Positions 11,601 through 23,416 are shown, numbered from the stretch's first letter. The stretch: 64,000 nucleotides of DNA from Falciphora oryzae (GCA_000733355.1 JNVV01000014.1:1-64000), one strand, 5' to 3'. A program made the numbers and translations. Notes: generated by a model not told the origin, from the letters alone.

Positions 11601-12338
11601 TGCCGTTGTCTTGCGCGACCGGGGACTGCGGGCTGGTCGGGCTCCCGCCGGCAGGCGAGTGTGTGCTGGACTGGGTGGCCGAGTGGATGACTCCCAGGCC
11701 CTTCGAGTTATCCCGGCTGAAGGGATTCCGCAGCCCAGGTCTCTTGGGACCCGAGGGTTCATGCTGCAGATAGGATGGGGTTCTCTCGATGGCGGGCTCG
11801 GGGAGCTCAAAGTCAATAGCAACGGGTCCTCCAGCGCCAGCAGCAGTGGGCGGGGTGGCGACGAAGCTGCCATACTGCAGGTCGTTCCCCGGCGAGTCCG
11901 CCAGCCGCTGGCTCTCGCCTTTGCGGCCCGGGATGGGCTGGGCGGCCGTTGTCGACGAGCCATGGGGGTCAGCAGCGGCACGTGATGCCGGGGTGGTGTT
12001 GATGCGCCTGAGCGCGGCAGACTGCGTCCGCTCCAGACCCGGCGTGCGGCCGCTGCCATCAGTGCCCGTGAAGGTGGGCCTGCGGGCGAAGCGCGGGGTG
12101 GCATGTGGCGGCAGGTCGCCGGAGCGGCGTTGAAGGTTCGGCGTGGCATTAGCCTTTCGCACGGCAGCCCTCACAGCCTTGACAAATTTCTTGCCGGCCT
12201 TGTAGTTGAGATACTTGATCCTCCACTCTGCGCCAGTTGTTCTCGGTCAGCTGTTGGCCCCATAACTGCCCTGACCATTGGGGATTCGGATATTTTACCC
12301 GGCACCAACTCCTGCTCTAGCTCTTTGGCGAACTTCAT
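8648..12338 (-). CDS. SYG1: SPX-EXS domain phosphate transporter/sensor, SYG1/XPR1 family
   Basis: Three exons on the minus strand: 12338-12299, 12227-9846, 9753-8648 (1,175 aa). The tiny first exon encodes MKFAKELEQELVP and splices (gtaaaa...cag) to EWRIKYLNYKAGKKFVKAV, the canonical SPX start; without this intron the SPX domain lacks its N-terminal helix. SPX occupies roughly residues 1-480, with a long disordered insert. The EXS membrane domain runs about 530-912, with several hydrophobic segments and the conserved stretch INGIYTS-IWDIFMDFSLLQ that spans the second intron junction. SPX domains bind inositol pyrophosphates to report phosphate status; EXS proteins of the XPR1 type export phosphate, and yeast Syg1 was found in a G-protein suppressor screen. 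The C-terminal 260 residues are acidic, Gln/Glu-rich and low-complexity, longer than usual. Confidence 0.93.
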
Positions 12339-13308
12339 GACGTCAACTCGGTCGGCTTCCCGACTTTATTGAACCCTCTGGTGCGCGGCCGCCGCCATTG
12401 AGCGACGGCACAGACCGCCGCCGGGGCTTGTTTGAATCGAGGTCTCCGGCTGTCGATCCGCTGTTGTGGACGTGATTGACAGGACTTGCCAAGGTGTTTG
12501 CGTGCAGAGAAGGGCCGGCTTGTGCGGCGCGTTAAAGCAGCAGCTAACTGACTGGCGCTGTCGGGTCGCCTCAAATGGTGCCTCGGAAGTGGAGAAAGAC
12601 TCGAGAGCCGTGCCAAGCACAGGCTCAAAAGTGACAGAAAAAGCAGGTGAAAGAGACGGACGGCACAAACAGGGACTGCATCGAGACAGTATCAATTGAT
12701 CGATGCGGCCGCCGCTCACTTTTCAAGGGGAACCCAGCTTCAATGAGCGGCTCCACTTCTCCCGTTTTTGACATTCCCAATTTCTTTCCAGGCGAAGAAG
12801 CGCCCTGACCGCCGGGCCAATCACGTCAGGCACCAAATTCAATCCTGACCGCACTCCGCGATCGGGCCTCTCAGGGCTGCTCCGCTCCACTGCTTGCAGC
12901 CAAAACTGCGTAAAAGTTTGTCAAGAATTGCCAAATCAACGCCAACGGTGCAGGGGCAGCGGCCGTTGGAGCAATTGGAACCTGGTCTCGCCCTGCGTGG
13001 TGTCCATGTGCTTCCCCCTTTCTGCAGCCCAGGCTCGGCAGCTGAAGCACAGGTCTCGAGCGAGTCCGTTTGGGCGACACGACATCGGACGCTGGCGTCA
13101 TGGTTGGTCCTGGCTCTAGAAAGCATATGAAGCTGACTGGACCGCGCGTCCAAATTAACGTGTCTTCTAATGTCTAGGGGTATCACTTTGGTTGGGTTGG
13201 TAGGTAGGCAGGGGTACATGGCTACCTCAGTGCATAGGAGTTAGCACAGTCCACTGCTGTGCACGACATCGTCCAAGACAGCCTCGCATCGGTGTCCCAG
13301 ACATCAAT
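12339..13308. other. Intergenic: SYG1 promoter side and PGS1 3' end
   Basis: About 970 bp between the SYG1-like start and the PGS1 stop; both genes are on the minus strand, so this holds the promoter/5' leader of the former and the 3' UTR of the latter. No conserved ORF, RNA or repeat recognised. Confidence 0.5.
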
Positions 13309-15262
13309 TCACAGCTGTCCGCCCACCATCCTCACAATCCACATGGCGACCCGCACCTTGAGCCCGACCCGGCGCTCCGTCTTTGCAAAGTCGTCCAAGC
13401 CCACGGGCGCCGCGTGCTCCTGCAGCCACGCCTGCTCCTCGGCGAGTCGCCGCCGCAGGCCCTCGTTGGTCGTCACGACCAGCGCGTTGGATTCCAGGTC
13501 TAGAGAGTAGCTCCGCTTCGTGTAGTTGGAGCTGCCAATCACAGTGAGCGACGGGCCCGTCGCCTGGCCGCCGCCCAGCGTTACCCACAGCCCCTTGGCG
13601 TGGTATGTCCACCCGTCCGGCTCGCCTGACGTGCCGCGCCGCCACTCCTTGAGCGTCACGGTCGGGACATTCTCGCCATTGTTGCTGCTGCTGCCCTTCT
13701 CAATCATCCCCCGCCGCTGCCGCTCTATAGCGTCGAGAAAACGGCGAGCCAGCAGGCTGTACGCATCGGGGAGCATGCCCGAGACTCCGCGGGAGCGGTA
13801 GAAGCCGTTGGCGTAGGGAGACGCCGTGATTACGGTGCCCGAGCTGCCGGCCGGTACCGTTGACAAGAGCAGCCGTGTCAGCGACGGTGCGGGGTTGAAG
13901 TAGCCCGCCGTGAAGGTCCAAGACGAGCCTGTGGCCAGGCCCGCGGGCGACGAGGCGAGCGTTGACAGCACGTGCGTCAGGGCCGGCTGCTCGGTCGAAA
14001 TGTCGGGCCGCAGGAGCTGCGACATTTGCGCGAGGACGTACACGGACGTGTCTGGGGCCTCCCCTGCGTCCTGCGATGGCGGTGTCTGTGCTTGTGTCAT
14101 GCTTCCCCGGCTCTTGTTGTGTATGCTGCCGCTGTCGCCTATCTGCGACTGTGGTCTGGCCGATATCAGGTCCCGTAGCAGCGTCGTTGAATTTGCCACA
14201 AACCGTTTCGGATTCTGGATGGGCGACGGCGCCTTGTTAGACGTCGGCCAGTCCAGCTCAAAGCCCGAGGCCGATTCGGACGAGGGGCGAACGAGGAAAC
14301 TGAGTGAGCCAACAGCTTCCTGTAGTTCCCAAAAGTACGACGTGATATCTCTCGAGGAGAACATGTGGTATCTATCCTGGCGGTTGGTGAAGTAGTCCGC
14401 TGAGAGGTTCGCTCTGTGTTGTTCCACGCCATGTTAGTCGTTGCAGGACTGCTTCTGAGAACCCAAAGTCATCCGGCCGTGTTCACCTACCCTGATAGTA
14501 TGATCTCGTCGTCGAACCCGTACAGCTTCATGTGCTGTAGACCCCACCCCTCGTTTATACGGCGCGGGATGTGCTTCTTGTGCATCCCCGTCAGGTTCGG
14601 CGTGTGGTACATGCGGATCTCGACGCGCTCCGACCCGAACTCGGAAACGAGCGGCGCTAGGAGCGAGGCCGAGCACGGATCGGGGCTCTCTCGGGTGCCG
14701 CGCAGGGCGTCGGTGAGGATGTCAAGCTTGAGGTCGGGCTTCGCGCGGAGTGCCTCTTGGAGCGTCGCGATCTATCGGGTGCCGTTTGGGGTCAGGCCAA
14801 GGCCAAAGGAAAGAGAGCATATGGGGCAGCTTACCAGGTCCTTCTCTGACTTGCCAATATAGAGCGTGGATAGAAATATCCTCCGCTCGGCATGTCTAAT
14901 TTTGTCCTGGTAGGATACCGCCGTCTGGAGTCAGCCTCAGTCTCCTCCGTCCCCCTCCCTTTCCCCGTCCCACTGTGCCAACCGCATCGCACCTTGAGCG
15001 CCTCGTAGAAGTCGGTGGGCGTCTGTATTATGCGAATGCGGGACCCGTGGATCTTGAATGAAGGCGCGAGCTTGTCCAGCTCTTCAACAAACGGCGCAAG
15101 CATGGCGGCGCTTGTTCCTTGCGGACCACCCATTGTCGCAGCAGTCGTTGAGGAGGCCGAGTAGCGTCGACACTGCGCCCGCCCGGCTAGTGGGCTGGTG
15201 GGGGCGCGAGGAGCGGCGTGCGGGCGCCGGAGAGCGCAGCGCGAAAGTCCCCTAATTATCAT
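13309..15262 (-). CDS. PGS1: CDP-diacylglycerol--glycerol-3-phosphate 3-phosphatidyltransferase, mitochondrial
   Basis: Four exons: 15262-14993, 14906-14835, 14771-14491, 14413-13309 (575 aa), all joined in frame. Makes phosphatidylglycerophosphate from CDP-diacylglycerol and glycerol-3-phosphate, the committed step of cardiolipin synthesis in the inner mitochondrial membrane. Two phospholipase D-type HKD motifs are visible: HMKLYGFDDE near residue 197 and HAKGLWVTLGGG near residue 480, the latter followed by GSSNYTKRSYSLD. The first 40 residues are basic and Ser/Ala-rich without acids (MIIRGLSRCALRRPH), a typical mitochondrial presequence, which favours this start over the Met at 15133. A Ser/Gln-rich insert near residues 290-330 is not part of the core fold. 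Lies head-to-head with the complex I gene at 15550. Confidence 0.93.
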
Positions 15263-15549
15263 CGCCGCTCACCTCTCCGCTGGCGTGGGGACGGCTCGTC
15301 GAGCTGTTGTCGATTCAAACTCGGAGTTTGTCCAAGTCTGGTATTCTCGCAAAGTTGCAAAATCAAGGGTTAGGGGATGATGTAGCCTTGCGATAATCCC
15401 AAGCTCGTCATTGGCCCGGAGTTTCCCAGCTCCACCCAACTGAACGGGTACCGAGCCTGCGTCACTTGGCTCAACTTCAATTCGCCTCTTCGCAAACCCC
15501 CATCGAGGCCTTGTTGAACGACGGTCGATTGACCACGCGACAGCCCACC
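15263..15549. promoter_or_regulatory. Shared divergent promoter interval of PGS1 and NDUFA12
   Basis: Only 287 bp separate the start codons of the two divergently transcribed nuclear genes for mitochondrial proteins. The interval must hold both 5' leaders and core promoters. A CCAAT box in reverse orientation (ATTGG) lies near 15411. No TATA box is evident. Coordinated expression is an inference from the layout. Confidence 0.55.
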
Positions 15550-16613
15550 ATGTCGACCATCACGAGGACCCTCGGCTACCTGCGCCGCATCGGGCTCAAG
15601 GTGCGCATTGCGGACTATCGCCTCGTGCCGCTTGACTCTGGAATTCGCGCTGACAATTGACCTTGAGGATATCTAGGAATACTGGCACCAATTGAACGTA
15701 CGTCTTTGGCCCCTCCGTTGCCCGCGACTGGTGGCCGACTGGGAATACTGACACTTGTGCGCTTGGTCCGGATAGTACATCGGTACGCGAACTCGACCTT
15801 CGACTAGCCACGAGACAGCACGAGATGGCGGGCGACGACGAAATCTAGGATGAATAATGGGAGCTAACGACGGGGCTTGTCGGCAACAGGCGACACTAAG
15901 GCCGGCACACTGATTGGTACCGACAGGTTCGGCAACAAGTACTACGAGAATATGGCGGAAGAGCTGCCTCGTATGTGACCCCACGCGCAAACGAATCCCG
16001 AGGACCGAGGGAGGGTTGGAGGGGGGCCCCTATCGCGGGGTTACCGGTTGTGGCCGACGCGATGGCGGCAACGATGAGCCAGGCTGACACACGGGAACGA
16101 CGACAACAGTGCGGACTAGATGGGTCGACTACAAGGCCCACGACTTTGACCCGTACGTCTCCTGGCGCCCCTGCTTCGACATTTCTCTCCCGCCGCTGAT
16201 GGTAGCCTGGCTGGGTTGGTGGCTATTGGTGGCTAACCGTTGTCTTGTCTCTCCCCGAGCAGTGGCTGCATCGAGCCGCACTGGCACGCCTGGATCTCCT
16301 ACGCGGTGGATACGCCGCCGAACAAGGACCCGCTGTTCAAGCAGGCCGCGGACAGGCCTTGGGCGAACCCCAAGCCCATCCCCAACTACACGGCCACCCG
16401 CGGCGCCTACAAGCCGTACAACACGTGAGTGCTCGCCCACCCGCCTTGATTTGTTGTCATACGTTGTGCATTGCGGCTCTACGGGGGAACCCGATGCCCC
16501 AGGGGGCCAAGACTTTCAACGGCCATGCCTATGATACTGACTTTGTGGCCCTCGCTTCCAGAACCCAGCCCAAGCTCACGGCTTGGGAGCCCAAGGCCGC
16601 GGCCAGGGCTTGA
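15550..16613 (+). CDS. NDUFA12: NADH:ubiquinone oxidoreductase (complex I) subunit NDUFA12/B17.2
   Basis: Seven exons: 15550-15600, 15677-15697, 15776-15782, 15890-15970, 16110-16152, 16263-16424, 16562-16613, giving 138 aa, within the usual size of this accessory subunit of the complex I peripheral arm. Signature stretches: MSTITRTLGYLRRIGLK, YIGDTKAGTLIGTDRFGNKY, ENMAEELPLRTRWVDY, IEPHWHAWISY and the C-terminal AWEP. All introns are GT-AG (gtgcgc, gtacgt, gtacgc, gtatgt, gtacgt, gtgagt). Exons 2 and 3 are only 21 and 7 nt, encoding EYWHQLN and YI plus the first base of a Gly codon. Without them the highly conserved GDTKAG block could not be joined in frame to the N-terminus. Such exons are easily missed by gene callers. 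Confidence 0.92.
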
Positions 16614-17246
16614 GATCATGGTCGGAACGGAGGCGGCTGTACATACGAGGGAAATCCACAAGCATAGAGAATCAGGCAACCCATCATAAGCCACAAACCA
16701 TCGGAAGATTGACCACATGATACACCAAGGCTGTGATGCCATGCCGCCAGTTCCCTGTGCTATCCACTCCCACTGTTCGATTCGATATGGTCATCACGAC
16801 TCCCTACTATGCACGTTTCGCGTCCAGTTGGATCCAAATCCGAGCACTTTTACTGGAGACTACAACCTCACTCGTTGGCATTTAGTTGGGCATCGGTGAA
16901 GAATGAGCCCACTAGCCAAGACGCACGTCCTTGGGAACCATGACCGATCGAGGCTAGCGAACAAGAAGCTTGCATGGATTCAAGCCCTCGAATACGAGGA
17001 TTCTATTACGATGTGCTGATCAGTCAACGATCGAGTCGACTCCTAAAAGAAGCAGGAGGATTCGAAGGTTGGGAGAAGCGTAGCCAAATATTGTAGAAAG
17101 AAACCCGCGAATGCATTGATGTGACCTCTAACGCTCATATATGCCCGTTTATGGTGGTACATCCAAGAAAACCGATCCAATCTTGTGACACGGGGCTGAA
17201 AGCACCCCCCAGGAATCCCTACTTTCTACCGGCCTCCCTCGTTCTC
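16614..17246. other. Convergent intergenic spacer
   Basis: Spacer between the 3' ends of NDUFA12 (+) and the M18 aminopeptidase (-). Nothing beyond 3' UTR sequence is recognised. Confidence 0.5.
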
Positions 17247-19169
17247 TCAGTGCCACTCAGCGTCGACCTTCTCGAAATTGTCCAGGAAGCCCTTGAAGAA
17301 CTTGACGCCCAGGCCCGGGTCGAGCGCGCCCGTGGTGGCGCGGACAGAGTGCATGCTCAGCTGGGGCAGTCCCGCGTCGGCGCTGCGCACGCCCATGGCC
17401 GAGCTCAGCGAGGGGCCCACGGTGCCGCCGGAGCGGGAGTCGTTGCGGATCATGAAGGTCTGGTTGACGCAACCCGAAAGCTCGGCGACGCGATCCAGGA
17501 TGGCGGTCGAGACCGAGTCGGTCGTCATGTGGCCGTTTGAGTCGGCGCACACGGCTACGCCGACGTTGAGGCGCGGCGCGTGCCCGTCCAGGTAGCTGCT
17601 GAGGAAGTTTGGGTGCACGGCGTGCGTCACGTCGGCGCTGACCAGGAACGAGGACGCGTACGTCCTGCCGACGACGCCCGGGCCGAAAGACACGCCGGCG
17701 GTGGCGCTGAGGGCCTCGACGGCGCGCTCGATGACGAGCGGCATGAAGTTTCCCTTTGCGCCCTGGCGCAGCAGCGAGCCGATCTCCTCGTCGTCGAAGA
17801 GGGCGACCATCTTGATGACGCCCTCGTCCTGGTTGTCGGTCGCGCACAGCAGCGCCTCGAAGGCCGCCCACGAGCAGAGCTTGTCGTCGATGCGGCCCGC
17901 GAAGATGAACTCCTTGTCCAGACCTCCCACCGCGGCGGGCTGGATGTCGAACAGCTCCAGCTCCCAGTTGATGATGGCCGCGGCGGACTTGAGCCCCAGC
18001 TCCGACGTGATCAGCTTGACCAGCTTCGGGGGCTGCGACGCCGCGAACGAGCCGGCCGGCCCGCCGCCCAGGTAGGGCTTCGTCTCCTGCTCCGAGGAGC
18101 CGACCGACGCGGAGAAGAGGTCCGAGTTGTCGAGGCCGATGACGGGAACGGCCTGCGTCTCCTTATTGTTGTTGCCCATCATGCCGACGCCGAAGTGAGG
18201 CGCCAGAGTCGGGACGCGAGCGACTGTTTGCGAAAGCGTTTGTTGTTAGATTGAGCCGGAAAGCAACAGATATTTCATGGGGAAGAGAACGTACTCGGCC
18301 AGTCAACCTTGACGAGCTTCGTCGTCGTCTTGCCCGTCTCCTCGTCACGAACGACGACGCGGCCGCCGATGCTCAGGTCGCGGTCCCACCAGGTCTGGTT
18401 GAGCGCGCCGGCGTAGGGGGCCACGCCGAGCTGGACATAGCCGGCCTTGTTGGGCTTGCTGCTCACGGGCTTGAGGCGGGCCGTCAGGGCGTCGATGTGG
18501 CCCGCGATCATGGCCACGCCGTTCCCGGGCTTGTAGGCCTGGCCGACGGAGAAGGCGATCAGGGAGCTGCCGTTGCGCGTCACATAGTACTGGCCGCCGG
18601 CCTTGACCTTGCCGGTCCAGTCGTCGCGGGCGGGGAGCTGTTGGGGCGCGTTGTCAGATGTTAGCCTTGGCGTAGTGCCTGGTTCGCTCCTCGGTCCCGC
18701 CTTGACTCGCTCTCACCTCCTTGTAGCCGGCCTCCTCCAGCTTGCCCTTGAAGTGGTCGACGGCGTGGAAGACGGTCGGGCTCCCGGTCAGGAAGTCGCA
18801 GAAGGGCTTGGTGAAGACCTCGGGGCGGCAGTCGCGCACGGCGCAGACGGGGCACTCGGGGGCCTGGACGATGTGGTCGACGCCGTAGGGCAGCTGGACG
18901 GCGCAGCGGATGCACGCGTGCAGGGAGCGGCGCGCCACGTCGTGCATCAGATCGCCGGCGATCAGGTACCTGGCCTCTTCCGTCGTGATCTTGGCGGGCG
19001 CCTGCCTGCCCCCGCAACCGGGCTGGGGGTAGGCGTCGGCGGACGGGGTCGGCATCGCGGCGAGGGACGGCGACGGGGCGGCCAGGGAGGTGGAGGAGGC
19101 GAGGGCGGCGGAGCGGAGCGAGAGGTTGGAGGCGCGAGCCCGCAGGAATTCGGCTGTGTGCTTCGCCAT
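17247..19169 (-). CDS. M18 aspartyl aminopeptidase with Cys-rich N-terminal extension
   Basis: Three exons: 19169-18717, 18637-18295, 18223-17247 (590 aa). The enzyme removes N-terminal acidic residues from peptides; fungal homologues are cytosolic, with some taken to the vacuole. Core M18 signatures: FCDFLTGSPTVFHAVDHF near residue 115, MIAGHIDALTARLKP (metal-binding His-x-Asp) near 197, FAGRIDDKLCSW, VALFDDEEIGS (metal and catalytic Glu), and SADVTHAVHPNF. The protein is about 90 residues longer than the usual length of about 500. The extra N-terminus includes HACIRCAVQ and APECPVCAVRDC, i.e. two CxxC pairs. An unrecognised intron inside exon 1 (a weak GTACCT donor exists) could remove part of it, but the whole stretch is open and GC3-rich like the exons around it. 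Divergent from the MFS gene to the right. Confidence 0.9.
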
Positions 19170-20193
19170 CGCTGGCCCGTCTGGCTGGTTGGATGCGTTG
19201 CCGTGCTCTATACCGGTAGTTTATGATAGAAAGAAGAAGGGCAGAAACAGAGCGACGGAGCAGGAGATCGGGCCAACTTATCAGTGGCACAGGACACCTG
19301 TCGACGTACCACGGTGAGGGGGAGAGCCGAGGGCAACGTCTCGAGACTGAGTCGGGCGGCTTCTTATCGGAGCTCTGGCGATACGGTTGCTATGGAGTGC
19401 GCAAGCAGAGGACGCCTGACGGCAGATGACCCCTGTCTCTGGCAGCACGTGCGCCCATCAGTTGCACTTGGCTGCTGGTAGCGCCGGTCTGCCAGGTCGT
19501 CCACCTGCCAACCTGGAAAGCCAATTCATGCCCTCCGGATGTCCATCCGATTATTCCTGGCTTGGGATGGCCATCTTGGCGCAGGCCGAATTGGGTTTTC
19601 TGTCAGGGCGGTTTACCCCAGGCTTGGCTCTCAATCGCTCCGGGTTGCATGGTTCTGGCGCCTGCACTCGCTGAATTCCAATCGATTGTTTGATTTGATG
19701 CTGGATCATGGATGATCCACCTGCGCGACTGCTCGCACATCTCCCCACGCTAAATTCAAGCTTCCTGCGGCCTCCTGCTGTTCCTGAGCTGTGGCCTGAC
19801 ATCCAATGAAAGTCGACCTTCGTCCTTGCCGAATGGAGAGTTACATTTATCTGTGCTGTGCGGGGTCATGGGATGACATCTGCTGCACGTCTCTTCCCAC
19901 CGGTTTGAACCGCCATTGGTGGTCTGAAAAGTGCTCTGCAGAAGCTTATGTGTGCTCCCGCATTCCGGGTTTAACAGGGCCGTGCGACTGGCTTTATCCT
20001 GCTATTCCCACAGAAGGATTCGCCAGCGCATCCTGGGAGACAGACCTTGGGATCCTAGCGAACCAGTGGCTTTTCAGCCGAATTTCCCGCCCTTAGTTCG
20101 AGGTCGCCATGCCTTTTATTCCCCTTTGCCCAATCTGCCGGGCCCAAAAGCTTCGCCGAGCTCGGCAGCACAACTAGTGCAGGCACAACAGCC
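19170..20193. other. Divergent intergenic region (aminopeptidase / MFS promoters)
   Basis: One kilobase between two divergent genes; presumed to hold both promoters. No TATA box, repeat or RNA gene stands out, and the short open frames here lack coding features. Confidence 0.5.
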
Positions 20194-22475
20194 ATGGCAT
20201 CTCCCGCTGCTAAGACCCTCCCGGGAGGCTCGAATCCGAGCGCCATGAATTTTTCGGCCGATGCCATCACTGACACGGGAGAAAAAGGCCACCGAGAAAC
20301 GCAGGCACCGCCTCACAACGGGCAGCCGCCTGCCCAAGCGGCAGCAACGGCGGACGCAGAATCAGGCCCAGTGGGCAACGCTAGTCTCAACCATGACCCT
20401 ACACTCCCAGGGTTCCGCCTTATCGCTGTCGCGGTGGGCGTCTGTTTTGGCGCGCTGATGATGTCCCTCGACATTGCCATCATTGGCACTGTCAGTTACC
20501 CGAATGCCTAGGGATCTATTTTCCGACCAGCCCCAGAACCAGCAAAGTTAACAGCCCAGCACACAGGCTCTGCCATCCATCATGTCCGAGTTTGGCGACA
20601 CGACCCAGATCGCCTGGTACCCGGCCGCGTTCACCCTCGCAACCTGCGCCCTGACGCCCGTGGCCGGCAAGATGGCCGCCGTCTTCCCCCTCGACCTCGT
20701 GTACAGCTCCTTCACTTTTATTTTCCTCGTTGGCAGCATCCTTTGCGGCTGGGCCCCCACTAGCGCTGCCTTTATCGCCGGGCGCGCGGTCGCGGGCATT
20801 GGTGCCGCCGGCGTTTCCAGCAACGGCCTTACCATCCTCGTCACAATCGCGCCCGTTGGCCGCAAGCCTGCCTTCATGGGTGCCGGGGCTGCGTGTTTCG
20901 CCCTCGGCCTGGTCGTTGCTCCCTTGCTTGGCGGAGCGTGAGAGCCTCTTCTACCTTTCTCATTGTGCCCTGTCTCTGCTGCACCTGCTTGTAGAGCCTG
21001 TTCGCTCGGATTCCCGATACTGACGTGGTGCTGCTATGCTCAGATTCACTGACCGCCTGACATGGAGATGGTGCTTCTGGATCAACATACCGTTCAACAT
21101 CCTCACCCTCGTGGTTGTCTCCTCCTTCTTCCGCCCTCCGCAAGGTCGCACCGGCAGTGTTAGTGGTCGCATCAAAAGCCTCGATCTCGTTGGTTGCTTC
21201 ATCTTTGTCCCTGCCGTCTTCATGTTCCTGTTAGCCCTCCAGTGGGGCGCAGAACACAGCTCATGGAGTGACACCACCATCATCGGCCTCTTCGTCGGTG
21301 CGGGCGTCACCCTCGTCGTCTTTGTCGGCTGGGAGTGGTCAAGGGCTGCCGATGCCATGATACCAGGTAGCGTGGTAGGGCGTAGGACGGTCGCCTTCAC
21401 CTGCCTCTTTGCCTCGACGCAGATGGGAGGCCTGACCATTGCGGCTTACTACCTCCCGGCCTGGTTCCAAGCCGTTCAGGGGGTAAACCCCCTCGATAGC
21501 GGGATTCGGATGCTGCCGACTGTCCTTACACAGATTGTCACCACCATCATAGCAAGCGGATTTGGTGAGTTCTTATCGGATATGGGAATGCCGCTGTTGC
21601 TCACCCGTCCGCGGGCAATGTTCGACTAACATATCATCCTATTCCTTAGCAAGACGAATGCGATACTATAACCCATGGTTTTTTCTGGCTCCAATATTCC
21701 TCTGCACATCCAGCGTGCTCTACACTACTTTCACGGCCTTCTCGACACCCCCGAGTCACTGGATCGGATACCAGGTCATCCAAGGCTTTGGCGCGGGCTT
21801 CGGCATGCAGATGAGCTCGCTTGCCGTCCAGCTTGAGCTCAAGGACAGCCCCGAGCTCGTGCCCGTCGGGATCGCCCTCGTCATCTTCGTCCAGTATCTA
21901 GGCGCATCGATTCTCCAGGTTATTGCTGGCACCGTCTTCAACAGCGAGCTCAGCTCGCAGCTCGCGCGCGCCGACGTCGGCCTCTCCCCCGCCCAGAAGA
22001 ACCTGCTGCTGGCGGCAGGCCTCACGCGCATGCGCGAGGTGACGATTACGTATTTCCCGCAGCTCCTGGAGCCTATCTTGGAAGCATACAATGCTGCCAT
22101 CACCAGAGTATTTGTAAGTCCTGCACGTTTCTTGCGAGCGGTGACTTGCTCGTGTACTTCCTACTCCAGGCACTGCACGGAAATTATTGGGATAGCTTGG
22201 CAGCCTTCTCTTCTTGTGACTCGTCCACCCCCTCTGCGCTCTGCTCACACATTCTGTTGCTTGGACAGTTCGTTCCTGTTGCCGCCGCCACAGCTGGCTT
22301 CTTGCTCGCATTTGGGATCAAGTGGACGGCTGTCGAGCAGCCAGCGAATAGCAGTGCAGATGCTGGCGCTGAGAACGTTCCTGGCGACCCCACCGGCGAT
22401 ACCGCCGCGAGGTCCGAAGAAAAGTCTCCGTCACAAGCTCCAGTGCCGCCTCAGGAGAGCCGCAACACCTCCTGA
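20194..22475 (+). CDS. MFS drug:H+ antiporter-type exporter (DHA2, 14 TM)
   Basis: Five exons: 20194-20490, 20567-20937, 21044-21564, 21650-22113, 22269-22475 (619 aa), in frame at each join; donors gtcagt, gtgaga, gtgagt, gtaagt. A hydrophilic N-terminus of about 70 residues precedes roughly 14 hydrophobic segments, ending in a polar Ser/Glu/Pro tail. DHA2 signatures are visible: LDIAIIGTALPSI at the first membrane segment, IAWYPAAFTLATCAL in TM2, FIAGRAVAGIGAAGVSSNG (motif C-like glycines in the N-half), and WRWCFWINIPFNIL between TM5 and TM6. Plasma-membrane proton-coupled efflux of small molecules is the family role; the substrate cannot be told. No metabolite biosynthesis gene is adjacent. 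The last intron (155 bp) is the longest and could hide a short exon. Confidence 0.88.
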
Positions 22476-23195
22476 AGCAGACGTGATTACATTGTCAAAG
22501 ACAATATGGGACTTGTGAAGGTGAGACAGCACTCGGGAGAATTGTTGGCGCAAGGTTTCAAGTGCAAATGAGGGTAAAGCCAATGGTGTGAGCCCAGCAG
22601 CGGAGGGGGGCTCCCGTTTTGTCGTCCACCGTAGTCTCGTCTCCTTCAGGTACCCATTAATCATACGTGCCGGGTCCAGTGTTTTCGAAGCTTGTTTCTT
22701 CTCTTTGGGAAATATTAATCGACTAGCATGACGGTGATATCGCTATGACTCAGAGTCTAAAGAATGTCAATATTGGGCTTTGCGGCAAAGATTTGTCCTT
22801 TTGTGAAAGCGGATACAGCATCCCTGTTGAGAAGCTTTGGTTGGAGGCTGCTGAGGGACGAAGTTTCATGGATGAGGACGGAGTTTGGGATTACGTCTCT
22901 CGATTTGTTGCATAAAGACTGTTAATAACAGGCAAAATTAAAACAAGGCTGACGCAAGGAAAATATACTGAAGAGAGTAAAGTAGAGTACACAGGGAAAA
23001 GAGGCAAGGAAAAAAATGTAAAAAAGAAAGGGAAAGGGAAAGGGAAAGGAACAAAGATACGAAACAAGCTTCGAAACCATGCCGCTTCGGCCAAGCTCCC
23101 TTGCTGTCGGTAGGAGTTGGTGCTCCCGTTGGCCCCAATGGGGGCCGGGCACGGAGATCTCCCAGGAGTGACGAACACGGATCCTAACGGTTGGT
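22476..23195. other. Intergenic, no gene seen
   Basis: AT-richer than the genes to the left. Contains a GGGAAA simple repeat at about 23030-23055. A minus-strand frame from 23178 is largely low complexity and is not supported. Confidence 0.45.
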
Positions 23196-23416
23196 TGGAT
23201 CCTCTATTATGCGCGTGAAGAGGAAAGGGATCTATCTGCTAGAGAGGGAAGGCAACCAAGCCCCTTATATACATTGCCAATCAGGGCTTGGCCCTCCAGG
23301 TCACGGGGACCCTATGGGCCCCGTGGGCCCCGGAGGGCTCGGGCCTCCCAAGCCTTCCAGGCTTCCAGATCCCTCAAGTGCATGCGCCGGAATAGTGCTG
23401 GGATAATAATCCAACA
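23196..23416 (-). repeat. Candidate solo or truncated LTR
   Basis: Read on the minus strand from 23416, the sequence begins TGTTGGATTATTATCCC, has a TATA box (tgtatataagggg, forward about 23261-23273) followed by a purine/pyrimidine leader, as Copia-type LTRs of fungi do. The far boundary near 23196 is a guess and no pol homology or second LTR was found nearby, so this stays tentative. Confidence 0.35.

Noticed and set aside
20194..22475. MFS exporter as part of a secondary-metabolite or toxin cluster
   Set aside because: Neighbours are housekeeping genes and no synthase, P450 or Zn2Cys6 regulator is seen in the window.
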